From contig OY843587.1 of assembly GCA_963692955.1 (NCBI GenBank), positions 620,001-684,000 on the forward strand: 64,000 nucleotides of DNA. The letters are read 5' to 3'. The notes beneath the pieces were generated by a model. That model had not been told where the DNA came from. It was given only the letters and a program-made list of their open reading frames with translations, and made no database searches. Source of the DNA: UBA5158 sp963692955 (lineage in GTDB: Bacteria > Pseudomonadota > Gammaproteobacteria > DSM-16500). This document shows positions 1-8,078 of this stretch, piece by piece; within the stretch, counting starts at the first letter, position 1, and the number at the start of each line of letters is the position of its first letter. The position numbers and the translations under genes are program-made.

Positions 1-83
1 GAAAATACGGATTGCGCCACTAACGCAGTCGTCGCCGCGCATACTATCACAATAGAAACCAAAGCAATTTTTGATTTAGACAT
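1..83 (-). CDS. icmX: IcmX, N-terminal fragment (runs off the window)
   Basis: Only the first 27 or so codons are present, reading from 83 down and out of the window. They encode a short lysine-rich start followed by a hydrophobic stretch (IALVSIVIVCAATTALVA), which looks like an export signal. The gene directly follows and overlaps the end of icmW by 8 bp. In Legionella, icmW and icmX form one operon and IcmX is a periplasmic Dot/Icm component, so identity rests on position plus the signal peptide, not on domain sequence. The ATG at 83 is preferred because a GGAG lies 7 nt upstream; an alternative in-frame ATG at 89 sits only one base from that GGAG. Confidence 0.6.
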   Translation of the reverse strand, partial: MSKSKIALVSIVIVCAATTALVAQSVF

Positions 84-525
84 TTTCATGCTCCAAGGCT
101 TTTAATACGATTTCAAAACGTTCTGGGGCGAACACTCTTGCCAACAGTCGCAAGCGTTCGAAAATAATATTGCGCCGTAGAAATAAGCCCGCCATAAGAT
201 TATCAGGCGAATTATGTTCTTCAGCGTACATCAAGAGTTTCGAAGCGGAACCCGGGTCGATAGTATCAATGGCTTGTAATAAACGTAAAATACGCGAGGT
301 TTTTAAGTGGCAGCAGACGTCGACGAATTGGTCTTCCTTGCTTAACTCAAACCTGGTCAACTGTTCGAGTTCATCGCCCAATCTGTCGATGGCTTTTTCT
401 AAATCCGGATTACCATCTAAAGTCCATTCCTCGGCGGTTTCCATGAAGGAAATCACCCTGTAAATCATCGGGTCATCGTAGTTTTTCCAAAATTCGTGAG
501 CGGCTTTCAAATCCAATTTTGGCAT
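76..525 (-). CDS. icmW: IcmW, Dot/Icm type IVB secretion adaptor/chaperone
   Basis: Small acidic protein of 149 residues, close to the 151 of Legionella IcmW. It carries the family hallmarks DPMIYRVISFMET, WTLDGNP, LRLLQAIDT, PGSAS and RRNIIFERLRLLARVF. IcmW works with IcmS at the DotL coupling complex to recognise and pass effectors to the type IVB channel (family knowledge). The longer reading frame would start with TTG at 537, but the ATG at 525 gives MPKLDLKAAHEFW, matching where the family begins, so I take 525. The gene is read away from dotA, as in Legionella, and overlaps icmX downstream. Confidence 0.93.
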   Translation of the reverse strand: MPKLDLKAAHEFWKNYDDPMIYRVISFMETAEEWTLDGNPDLEKAIDRLGDELEQLTRFELSKEDQFVDVCCHLKTSRILRLLQAIDTIDPGSASKLLMYAEEHNSPDNLMAGLFLRRNIIFERLRLLARVFAPERFEIVLKALEHENV

Positions 526-559
526 TCTAAGGTCCAATCGGGATTAAGAAGATTAGAAC

Positions 560-601
560 AGTATACTGGAATCATTCCAAAAAATTAAGCCAATCTTTAA
601 A
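560..601 (-). promoter_or_regulatory. Candidate icmWX promoter with PmrA-like half sites
   Basis: On the minus strand GCTTAATTTT (590-581) is preceded by a looser TTTAAAGAT-type copy (592-601). A TATACT -10-like hexamer follows at 565-560, 15 bp downstream. PmrA in Legionella and Coxiella binds tandem CTTAATATT-like repeats just upstream of the -10 of many dot/icm and effector genes. Here one copy matches well, the other poorly, and the period is 12 instead of 11, so this is a suggestion only. Confidence 0.3.
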
Positions 602-695
602 CATTCCCTGCGCTTTTTTGGGCCGTAGGCACTGTACTCAGGTTGTTTTTCTTTTTGCCTGATGTTAATGTATTCTTTACGAGGTGCGATGCACT

Positions 696-758
696 ATGTT
701 GATTATATATCTATTCAATAGCGCTCAACCGCTATCTATCGGCATAGCCTATGGTTAG
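696..758 (+). other. Short leader ORF overlapping the dotA start; signal-peptide-like
   Basis: A GAGGTG Shine-Dalgarno-like sequence at 681-686 sits 9 nt before an ATG at 696. That ATG opens a 20-codon frame (MLIIYLFNSAQPLSIGIAYG) ending in TAG at 756-758, overlapping the dotA ATG at 751. The peptide resembles a weak signal sequence and ends where mature DotA should begin, but it is one base out of frame with dotA. The dotA ATG itself has no visible ribosome site and has an in-frame TAG at 745-747. It could be a coupled leader peptide, a frameshift separating DotA from its signal peptide, or a sequence error. Confidence 0.4.
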
Positions 759-3705
759 TTTTTTTCAATGGGCTCCCCAAGATCAATCCATCTTTTATTT
801 AAGTCAACTATTCGGCTACATGGATAACGTTTTACCAGTGGCTGAAGGTAATACGACGATTATTTCCGCGATGCTAAAGGTGATTAATACCACAGCGTTA
901 GTCGTGGGTGCGATTTTAATTGTCATTACGACGGTACGTGGTTTATTAAAAACCGCTCAAGAAGGTGAATTTTTAGGAAAAGAATGGAGTTCGTTGTGGG
1001 TGCCGGTACGCACGCTCGTCGGTATCGCGTCTTTGTTTCCCACCGCCGCCGGTTACTCGCTGCTGCAAATCGCTTTGATGTGGGTCATCGTGCAAGGCAT
1101 CGGGGCGGCCGACACACTGTGGACTACCGTTTTAAAATATATAACTGCGACAGGATCGCCCTATAGCACAATAGTGGCGAGTAATAATGTGACTCCACTT
1201 GCGCCTGCGACGGGTACAAGCTCAGGCGGTAACTCTCCTGCTACCATTACCGTTCCCACTGCAATGCAAAATCTTTATTATGGTTTGACCTGTCAAGAAA
1301 CATTGGCGCGCAACGATCCCGATACTTACACTGATAACAGCATTAGCACGGTGCCATTATATTATTGTAATAAATACGCGACCGGCGACCCTTTTTGTAA
1401 AATGTCATTTGATGAAAGAACTAAAATCACGACCGATACGACGACGAAATTAAATTATTTCACCTTCAGTATGGGGCCGGGTGGTGTTTGCGGCACGATG
1501 CAATTTCCAAATCCGGCGACCTACCCTGATCCAGCGGATTCCACTGGCAAGACCCTGCTCTGTCAGTCGACGGGTTACAATGAAAAATTACAATGCGCCG
1601 GCATCACGCAGCAAGTGACGACACTGCAAAGTATCGTTTCTACTTTAGCGATGTATGCCGCTAACACCGCTGAAGTGGATCATGAATATTTTCAATTTTA
1701 CTTTGGTGTAACACCCTCCACCAAAACGACGCAACCGTTTCCAACGCCGGCGTGGATCCAAGCTTGGTGTACCGCAAGCGGTATAGCTGCCAATGATTGT
1801 TGTATGCCGGTCAATGCGCCGGCTGGCGGCCCGCCAGGTTCATGCAGTACGAGTTCTTCGTTTCCTTATCCCTATGCCGGTTCTGCTACTTCGCCGTCTT
1901 ATACGGATGAAGCGACGAATACGACAACCAATATTATTTGGCCGTATGGTTTGGAAGCGCCGTTAGGGTCTTCTTACGATCAAATTGGGACAGTAACAAA
2001 TAAATATCTGGGCGATATCAATGGCGCCATCTCGAATGTCGAAATTGCGAATCAAACCCTGACCGGCGATTTGGCCACCGCGGGTAGTGAAGGTTGGTTA
2101 GTAGCCGGCACTTACTACTATGAAATAGCCAAGGAAAGTAATGGCGCGATTACGGCGACTATGCCACCCCTATCCGTGCAATCGTCTAATCCGTCTATGA
2201 ATACCGACTTCAACGCGTATAGACAAAATTGGCAAACGGCTAATGATATAGTCACTGCCGTGTCAAAGACCACCACGGCGACGACTAATTCGGCGACCCC
2301 GCCGGCGTTATCTAGCGCCACTGGTGCACTCAATAGTATGGCCTCTTCCATCACCGGCAACTTCATGAATGAAATCTCTGGCGGTGACGCATCACACGCT
2401 TCGAAAAATCCATTAGTTGCCGCTCAAGCATTTGGCGAAGACTTATTGATCTCCGCGCAAGCCACTTATGTCCCCATGTTAATCATTTCGACCGCCGCGA
2501 TTACTATCGCGAATATCGACGTGATGTTCATCGGCACAGGTCTCACGCAGAACCCCGCAGGGCCCGCCATTGAATTTGTGACGGTCGTGCTCTGGGCACT
2601 GTATATGGCGTTTGCCGGTTGGTGTTTTACTTTTGGCGGGATGTTAGCAATTTACATGCCGTTAGTGCCTTACATCATCTTTACCGCCGCCGTAATTGGT
2701 TGGATGATTTCAGTGTTAGAGGCGATGGTGGCGGCGCCGTTTGTTGCGATCGGTATAATGAGTCCAACCGGCCATGAACTCTTAGGCCGCGCCGAACCGG
2801 CGATCATGATAATTCTGAATACTTTCTTGCGGCCGACATTATTGATTCTCGGCATGATGGCGGGCATGATTTTGGCACCGTTGGTTGTAACGATGATTAA
2901 TACGGGTTTCAACATTGTGATCGGCTCCATTTATGGTGGTTCGCATGCGCCCGGGCCGGTCGAATTAATTTTAATGATTACCGCTTACGGTTCTTTAGTT
3001 TGTTCGGCGATGAATAAATGTTTCGCTGTGATATATGTCGTGCCTGACCGAGTCTTAACTTGGTTAGGCGGTCATGCGCCGCCAAGTAGCGGTGAAGCTG
3101 AAGCAGCGCAAGAAGTTAAAAGAGGTGTTGAAGGCGCCGCGGGCGGTATTGCACAAGGCGCCGATAGTTTCGGCAAGACTATGCATGATCAAGGTAAAAA
3201 ACTGGGTGAAGAGAAAACTGAGGAAAATAAAGAACTCAATATAAGAGAAGCTGCCTCCCGAAAGGCTGCTTTGTCCGGCAAGTCGGCTGGAACGGGTGGT
3301 AGCGGTAAAAGCGGCGGTTCCGGCAGCGGCGGCATTCATGATGGTGGTGCCGCGCCATCAAGCGGCGGTGATGACGGTGGCGATAGTGGAGGTGGCGGCG
3401 GTGCCCTTGCCGGCGGCGGGGGTGAGGGTGCTACGGGCGGTGTGTCTACAGATTCCGGTGCTACTGATGCTGGCGGCATGATCTCGCCCAAAGGCGCGGC
3501 AGCAACATCAAGTGATAAAAAGCCTAGTCGATTCGCCTCCAAAGCAGATCTGTTAAAACACGGTATGATGGAAACACGCAAAGAGAAACTAGCTAGACAA
3601 GAGAAAGAAAGAGCCGCGGATAAGGTCAAAGCAGAGCAAGCCAAAGCCGATAAAGCCGCGAAAAAAGCGGCAAAGAACCCGCCGAAAAAAACCGATGAAG
3701 AATAA
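751..3705 (+). CDS. dotA: DotA, polytopic inner-membrane protein of the Dot/Icm system
   Basis: 984 residues from ATG 751 (Legionella DotA is about 1050). The start region (APQDQSIFYLSQLFGYMDNVL), the first membrane segment around 45-70 and the conserved block SLWVPVRTLVGIASLFPTA...LMWVIVQGIGAADTLW match the family. A long Cys-containing periplasmic loop follows (roughly 130-570), then a cluster of membrane helices at about 574-765. The tail is unusual: a Gly/Ser-rich stretch at about 847-900 and a Lys/Ala-rich end. No signal peptide is encoded in frame, although Legionella DotA has a cleaved one; see the leader ORF at 696. It is transcribed divergently from icmW and converges on dotB. icmV, which precedes dotA in Legionella, is not present between icmW and dotA. 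Confidence 0.93.
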   Translation: MVSFFQWAPQDQSIFYLSQLFGYMDNVLPVAEGNTTIISAMLKVINTTALVVGAILIVITTVRGLLKTAQEGEFLGKEWSSLWVPVRTLVGIASLFPTAAGYSLLQIALMWVIVQGIGAADTLWTTVLKYITATGSPYSTIVASNNVTPLAPATGTSSGGNSPATITVPTAMQNLYYGLTCQETLARNDPDTYTDNSISTVPLYYCNKYATGDPFCKMSFDERTKITTDTTTKLNYFTFSMGPGGVCGTMQFPNPATYPDPADSTGKTLLCQSTGYNEKLQCAGITQQVTTLQSIVSTLAMYAANTAEVDHEYFQFYFGVTPSTKTTQPFPTPAWIQAWCTASGIAANDCCMPVNAPAGGPPGSCSTSSSFPYPYAGSATSPSYTDEATNTTTNIIWPYGLEAPLGSSYDQIGTVTNKYLGDINGAISNVEIANQTLTGDLATAGSEGWLVAGTYYYEIAKESNGAITATMPPLSVQSSNPSMNTDFNAYRQNWQTANDIVTAVSKTTTATTNSATPPALSSATGALNSMASSITGNFMNEISGGDASHASKNPLVAAQAFGEDLLISAQATYVPMLIISTAAITIANIDVMFIGTGLTQNPAGPAIEFVTVVLWALYMAFAGWCFTFGGMLAIYMPLVPYIIFTAAVIGWMISVLEAMVAAPFVAIGIMSPTGHELLGRAEPAIMIILNTFLRPTLLILGMMAGMILAPLVVTMINTGFNIVIGSIYGGSHAPGPVELILMITAYGSLVCSAMNKCFAVIYVVPDRVLTWLGGHAPPSSGEAEAAQEVKRGVEGAAGGIAQGADSFGKTMHDQGKKLGEEKTEENKELNIREAASRKAALSGKSAGTGGSGKSGGSGSGGIHDGGAAPSSGGDDGGDSGGGGGALAGGGGEGATGGVSTDSGATDAGGMISPKGAAATSSDKKPSRFASKADLLKHGMMETRKEKLARQEKERAADKVKAEQAKADKAAKKAAKNPPKKTDEE

Positions 3706-3728
3706 TTAAAAAGTTCTAATTAAGTTGG

Positions 3729-4880
3729 TTATCCTTGCGCCGCGTCTTGGTCTTCGCGTTTTTCTAATTCCGCAATGACACGATAAGTACGTTCCGTAAT
3801 TTTACCCTCTTCGAATTTCTTTTTCGCATCCATCGCCATAGTTTGTCCTTGTGCGCGCACCATCGCGCGCACCGCGGCGGTTATGTTTACCGCCTCGACT
3901 TCTAACAAAGCATCACGGACTTTTTCATTGAAAATAAGATATTCACGCAGCGCCACGCGCTTGCCGTCGACGGTCGGAACTAAGCGCTGTGAAATCACCA
4001 CGCGTATCGTTTCAATAATATCGATGGTGCGGCCTTGACGTTCTTCGGATGGAAAGGTCATCACGAGACGGCGCATGGTTTCCGCCACGCCGTTACTGTG
4101 CAGCGTCGTATAAACCGGATGGCCGGTCATCGCCGCTTCCATCACCGCGCCGATGGTTTCCGCGTCGCGCGCTTCACCGACGAGAATCAAACGCGGTTTG
4201 CGCCGCAATGCGTTACGCACGCCGGACGCGAAGTTAGGTAAGTGGCGCGGGATTTCGGATTGGCTCACCACGGAAGAAGTTTTTTCCACGGTGTCATACA
4301 CAAATTCGATCGGCGCTTCGTAGGTGAGAATTTTACGGTTGCTGTCGGGATCTTCGGCGATGTCGCGAATGATCGCGGCGAGTAACGTACTTTTACCAGA
4401 GCCGGTTGCACCCGTGATGTAAACCACACCTTGTTCAGGCTTTAAAGTATCTATTAAAATTTGCGGTAACTGCATGCTTTCCAACGTTGGCGGATCGCTA
4501 GGAATGGTACGCGCCGTGATTTGTATACCATCGTGGCCTTCGACTTGGCAGCCGGTGGCGTTGATACGGAAACGGTAACGCTCGCTGCGGTTGGGACGGA
4601 TTTCATAATGCGTATCGACGTCTCTGCCCGACATGATTTGCGTCGTGCCGTTGGGGCCATACATGGCGTTAATGACTTCGCCCACTTCGGTGTTGGATAA
4701 ACGTCTGCGCGTCACTTTTTTTAAACGGCCAAAAATTTCCGCGATAATGGCTTCATTGGTTTGTAAGGTGATATCTGACGCGCCTAATTTAACCGCGTGA
4801 ATCAAAATATCATTCAGCGTTTCCACCGATAACCGGATCGGTTCTTGCGGAAAATAAAACTCAGTTGTTGGTGCTGTCAT
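3729..4880 (-). CDS. dotB: DotB, type IVB secretion hexameric ATPase (PilT/VirB11 family)
   Basis: 383 residues, matching the family length of about 377. The Walker A is GATGSGKST at about 157-165. An Asp-box region (ILTYEAPIEF), a Walker B-type LILVGEARDAET and a His box (TGHPVYTTLHSNG) follow in the order expected of VirB11/PilT ATPases. DotB is a cytosolic ATPase that docks on DotO and energises the Dot/Icm channel (family knowledge). The start overlaps the end of dotC by 20 bp, so the two are probably translationally coupled in a dotD-dotC-dotB operon. It converges with dotA, with 23 bp between the stops. Confidence 0.95.
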   Translation of the reverse strand: MTAPTTEFYFPQEPIRLSVETLNDILIHAVKLGASDITLQTNEAIIAEIFGRLKKVTRRRLSNTEVGEVINAMYGPNGTTQIMSGRDVDTHYEIRPNRSERYRFRINATGCQVEGHDGIQITARTIPSDPPTLESMQLPQILIDTLKPEQGVVYITGATGSGKSTLLAAIIRDIAEDPDSNRKILTYEAPIEFVYDTVEKTSSVVSQSEIPRHLPNFASGVRNALRRKPRLILVGEARDAETIGAVMEAAMTGHPVYTTLHSNGVAETMRRLVMTFPSEERQGRTIDIIETIRVVISQRLVPTVDGKRVALREYLIFNEKVRDALLEVEAVNITAAVRAMVRAQGQTMAMDAKKKFEEGKITERTYRVIAELEKREDQDAAQG

Positions 4881-5694
4881 CTTGTTTCACCACTATGGCT
4901 CGCCATCTATCCGTTTGAGTTTGCAACATAGGATGCTCAGTGATACGCAACACTTGGTCGTTAACACGCATATCTTCGCCATCGCCAGTTACGCCTAATT
5001 CCGTTTTAGAAACATATGGTGCGCTAATGATATTTTGTTGTAATAATTTCCGGTATAAAATCATGCCTTGATAATCACGCTTTAAACGCGCTAAATTTTG
5101 TTGAAAAATATCGTACGCTTGTTGCGTGCCTTTTTCCCAACCGACGCGAATCGCATGGCGCCACACGCGGCGTTCTTCGGGTGATTCAGGTAATAAAATT
5201 TTATGCGGCACTTCGGGCTTTTCGAACGATAACCATAAATAATCGCGCCAGTTGGGCGGCGTCGTGACGAATTTGGCTTGCTGCACGATTTTATAAGTTT
5301 TATCCGAAATGCGGATGGTGTCAGGGTCGGATAAATTCAAACTGTCGTCGCCTTGCACCAACACCGGCGGTAAGACGCCGTGGCTCAACATCATGCCGTT
5401 GAAATTGAAAATTAATTCTAAATGTTTTTTATCTTTTTCTAAGTTGCCGTTAATTTCTTCCGACGCATTCGCAAGCCCGCCTTGCGCGGCTAGACTTAAC
5501 GCCGTGTCTTCTAACGCTTTAAAACGGATTTGACTGCTGTCGACATTGCCGGCTTCGCCGTTGACGATGGGCGGCGCTTTTAAATTTTGGAGATCGCTAA
5601 GATTGGACGTATCAATATTTTGTTGATGTGACGTGCTGCATGCGCTGAGTAAGCTCGTTATAGCTATGATGAAAATGGTGAGCTTAAGTTTCAT
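4861..5694 (-). CDS. dotC: DotC, outer-membrane core lipoprotein of the Dot/Icm system
   Basis: 277 residues with a lipoprotein signal: KLKLTIFIIAITSLL then lipobox LSAC, making Cys19 the predicted lipidated residue. The body contains family-typical segments such as PPIVNGE, PPNWRDYLWLSFEKPEVP, LLPESPEERRVWRHAI and GWEKGTQQAYDIFQQNLARL. DotC and DotD are outer-membrane lipoproteins that place the DotH secretin-like ring (family knowledge). It lies between dotD (30 bp upstream) and dotB (20 bp overlap). Legionella DotC is about 303 residues, so this one is slightly short but complete. Confidence 0.94.
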   Translation of the reverse strand: MKLKLTIFIIAITSLLSACSTSHQQNIDTSNLSDLQNLKAPPIVNGEAGNVDSSQIRFKALEDTALSLAAQGGLANASEEINGNLEKDKKHLELIFNFNGMMLSHGVLPPVLVQGDDSLNLSDPDTIRISDKTYKIVQQAKFVTTPPNWRDYLWLSFEKPEVPHKILLPESPEERRVWRHAIRVGWEKGTQQAYDIFQQNLARLKRDYQGMILYRKLLQQNIISAPYVSKTELGVTGDGEDMRVNDQVLRITEHPMLQTQTDRWRAIVVKQDDSTNN

Positions 5695-5724
5695 GCCTGA
5701 CTATCCAACTTTATTTAATTATTA

Positions 5725-6189
5725 TTAATTTTTCGCATAACGCAATTCGATCACGCGTGAGTCCGGATAAATAAGCACGGTAGCGCGTCTTCCGCATTGA
5801 TAGCCAACATCACGCAGCACATCGGCAAGCATCGTGTTTTTCGAATTTAGTGTGACTAGCACCGGGATGCCTGGCTGCGCGCCTAAGACACGCAATCGAT
5901 AATTCGAAGCGTTCGCCAATTGCTTAATCAATGGTTCGACGGGACCAGACCAATCAACGGAAGTCAGTTGCGCCATGCCATAACTCGCGGGATTCGGTTG
6001 CGGGTCGACCGCGGGTAACGGATGCGAGGCTTGCGCGACTTCGGCTAAATTAACAATAGATTTACTAACGGAGTAGGAAGCTTCTGCTAGTGACACATCA
6101 GTGGCGGTGGGCGAGGCTGGCGGCGGTGGTGAATTACATGCACTGAGTATAAGTACTGAAGTGACTACTAAAGCTAGCTTGGTTTTCAT
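5725..6189 (-). CDS. dotD: DotD, outer-membrane core lipoprotein of the Dot/Icm system
   Basis: 154 residues with signal KTKLALVVTSVLI and lipobox LSAC (Cys18 lipidated), followed by a Pro/Ala-rich linker. The C-terminal half (VDWSGPVEPLIKQLA, YRLRVLGAQPG, VLRDVGYQCG, IELRYAK) fits the DotD N0-like domain, which resembles secretin and TonB-dependent receptor plug domains in known structures. It is the first gene of the dotD-dotC-dotB operon and reads away from icmT. An AGGGAA sequence upstream of the ATG could serve as ribosome site. Confidence 0.93.
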   Translation of the reverse strand: MKTKLALVVTSVLILSACNSPPPPASPTATDVSLAEASYSVSKSIVNLAEVAQASHPLPAVDPQPNPASYGMAQLTSVDWSGPVEPLIKQLANASNYRLRVLGAQPGIPVLVTLNSKNTMLADVLRDVGYQCGRRATVLIYPDSRVIELRYAKN

Positions 6190-6261
6190 ATACTGTTATT
6201 TTCCCTAATACTCTCCGCATGTTACAATAGCCAGGCAACTTTTTCATTCGACAGACAGTTA

Positions 6262-6277
6262 GTTTACGTGTGTAAAC
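6262..6277. repeat. Inverted repeat GTTTAC-gtgt-GTAAAC between dotD and icmT
   Basis: A perfect 6-bp inverted repeat with a 4-bp spacer lies in the 271-bp divergent region between dotD and icmT. It is the size of an operator for a dimeric regulator and sits where both operons could be controlled, but no named consensus is recognised. No clear gene or RNA is visible in the rest of this intergenic region. Confidence 0.3.
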
Positions 6278-6460
6278 AAAGTAGTGAATGAGGCATTGAA
6301 TCAAGACAGCTAGTCAATGTCAAGTCTTAGCGCTACCATGAATAGATGCGATTTGCGCGCTAAATATCATGCCGCTTATACGCTTGATCAGTATAGCGGG
6401 CATTGGGCGTATGATCTATGAAATAGGTGCGGTGAGCGGTTATTTTTAGGAGGCGTTACT

Positions 6461-6703
6461 GTGGCGAGTTGGCGAGATTCAGCAAGAAATGTCCGCTTGT
6501 GGATAGTTGATTACCGAGCATGTTTCCCCTTACTCATTTTTATCTTTCACATTAGTTGGGCGACATTTATCTTTGCGACGGTGGCGATAGTTTTTTTCTC
6601 GGCGCTCGAACGCTATGGTTTTACGGTGGCCGTGTTTCTCAGGTGGTCGCGCTCTTTTTTAGCGGGTCCGCGTAAAATGTCTCAACCTTGGTGGAAAAAG
6701 TGA
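6461..6703 (+). CDS. icmT: IcmT, small inner-membrane Dot/Icm protein
   Basis: 80 residues (Legionella IcmT 86). It starts SWRDSARNVRLWIVDYRACFPLL, then has one or two hydrophobic segments (about 20-60), and ends in a basic region FLAGPRKMSQPWWK, all typical of IcmT. The start is GTG at 6461 with a strong AGGAGG eight nt upstream. IcmT is required for Dot/Icm function and for pore-dependent egress in Legionella (family knowledge). It forms an operon with icmS, nine bp downstream. Confidence 0.92.
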   Translation: MASWRDSARNVRLWIVDYRACFPLLIFIFHISWATFIFATVAIVFFSALERYGFTVAVFLRWSRSFLAGPRKMSQPWWKK

Positions 6704-6712
6704 GGATAACGA

Positions 6713-7051
6713 ATGGATATGTCAGCCCAGCTGTGTAAAATCGCGCGTACCATGGGAGCGCGGTTTAGTTTGAATGGCCGTCCAATGACGGCGGAAGAAG
6801 TGTTTGTGCCGACTGGTTTGTTACCAGCCATTTCACGGCGCGCTGATCAACTTTGTTCGCTGTGTTTGGGTTATGGGATTGGAATTACTTTCGAGGAAGC
6901 GGAAGGTTCCACGTTAGGGGTGAAAGTTATTTATGATGACATTACGCCGAATGTGCTGCGTCTATTGTGTATTACTGACGTGTTGTATGAATTGATACAG
7001 TCCACGCCTAGAGGGGAAATGTCTTCTCTAGACCAGCTCATGTATGACTAA
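6713..7051 (+). CDS. icmS: IcmS, Dot/Icm effector chaperone
   Basis: 112 residues, essentially the family length of 114. Typical segments are ARFSLNGRPMTAEEVFVPTGLLP, SRRADQLCSLCLGYGIGITFEE and LGVKVIYDDITPNVLRLLCITDVLYELI. IcmS pairs with IcmW (and LvgA in Legionella) to bind and deliver a subset of effectors through the DotL coupling complex. It is the last gene of the Dot/Icm block here and stops one base before the convergent gpsA stop. In Legionella, icmR/icmQ/icmP follow icmS; here they do not, so the rest of the system must be elsewhere. Confidence 0.94.
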   Translation: MDMSAQLCKIARTMGARFSLNGRPMTAEEVFVPTGLLPAISRRADQLCSLCLGYGIGITFEEAEGSTLGVKVIYDDITPNVLRLLCITDVLYELIQSTPRGEMSSLDQLMYD

Positions 7052-7052
7052 A

Positions 7053-8060
7053 TTATTCTTGTTTAGTCGCCCGCGCTAACAAATTTTGCATGGCTTCTTT
7101 GATGGTCAGGTGGCTTTGCAACACCGCATTGACGGTTTCGGTGATGGGCATTTCAACGTTTAACTTCTTAGCTAACGCCGCGACGATTTGCGCGTTGGTT
7201 TTACCTTCGATGACTTGACCTATGGTTTGTTCCGCTTCGGCTACCGTCTTGCCGCCGCCTAACGCTAGACCGAAACGGCGGTTGCGTGATTGATCATCGG
7301 TGCAAGTTAACACTAAATCTCCCACGCCCGCGAGCCCGGTAAAAGTTTCGAAATGCCCGCCTAGCGCCATGCCTAAACGGGTTATTTCCGCCAGTCCGCG
7401 TGTGATTAAGGCGCTGCGGGCGTTCGCGCCTAGGCGCATGCCATCCGCGATACCGGTAGCGATCGCGATAACATTTTTTACCGCGCCGCCGACTTCCACA
7501 CCTTTCATGTCAGCGCTGACATACACGCGCAATAAGGGGCCGTTAAAACGTTTTAGTAAATCTTGGCTGAACACCTTATCGTTGCTGGCGATGACGACCG
7601 CGGTCGGTAACCCCGCCGCGACTTCGCTCGCGAAAGAGGGGCCGGACAGTATGGCGTAAGCATGTTTACCTAAAATAGTTTCCGCCGTCACATGCAGCAA
7701 GTCGCCGGTTTCAGCGTCTAAACCTTTCGTCACCCACACGATACGTGCGGCGGGAGCAATAATGGGTTTGAGCGCTTGCAATAAATAGCGAAAGCCCGCG
7801 GAGGGCACCGCTAATAAAATATCGCAGGGTTGCGCGATCGCGGTTTGCAAATCGTCAGTCAGTTGTAGTGAGGGGGGAAAGACATGACCGGGCAGGTAAT
7901 GATTATTCGCCCGTTCAGTTTGCATGGTAGTGATACGCGCTTTGTTTTGATTCCACAAACGCACGCTTTGACCTTGGCGCGCTAGGTATAACGCCAGCGC
8001 TGTACCCCAGGAGCCCGCTCCTAATATGGCAATAGGCGGCTGGTCTCCGGGATTTTTCAT
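7053..8060 (-). CDS. gpsA: Glycerol-3-phosphate dehydrogenase [NAD(P)+]
   Basis: 335 residues. The N-terminal Rossmann fold carries the dinucleotide motif GAGSWGTALA near residue 14. Family landmarks follow: VWVTKGLDAETGDL, ILSGPSFASEVAAGLPTA, the catalytic-Lys region GGAVKNVIAIATGIADG and VIEGKTNA. It makes sn-glycerol-3-phosphate from dihydroxyacetone phosphate for phospholipid synthesis. It is the last gene of a yibN-like/grxC/secB/gpsA operon in the same order as in enterobacteria, 18 bp after secB. Confidence 0.96.
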   Translation of the reverse strand: MKNPGDQPPIAILGAGSWGTALALYLARQGQSVRLWNQNKARITTMQTERANNHYLPGHVFPPSLQLTDDLQTAIAQPCDILLAVPSAGFRYLLQALKPIIAPAARIVWVTKGLDAETGDLLHVTAETILGKHAYAILSGPSFASEVAAGLPTAVVIASNDKVFSQDLLKRFNGPLLRVYVSADMKGVEVGGAVKNVIAIATGIADGMRLGANARSALITRGLAEITRLGMALGGHFETFTGLAGVGDLVLTCTDDQSRNRRFGLALGGGKTVAEAEQTIGQVIEGKTNAQIVAALAKKLNVEMPITETVNAVLQSHLTIKEAMQNLLARATKQE

Positions 8061-8078
8061 AGTGGGCCTGCCAACTCT

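Noticed and set aside
170..463. 97-codon plus-strand frame opposite icmW
   Set aside because: Antisense shadow; the minus strand matches IcmW throughout.
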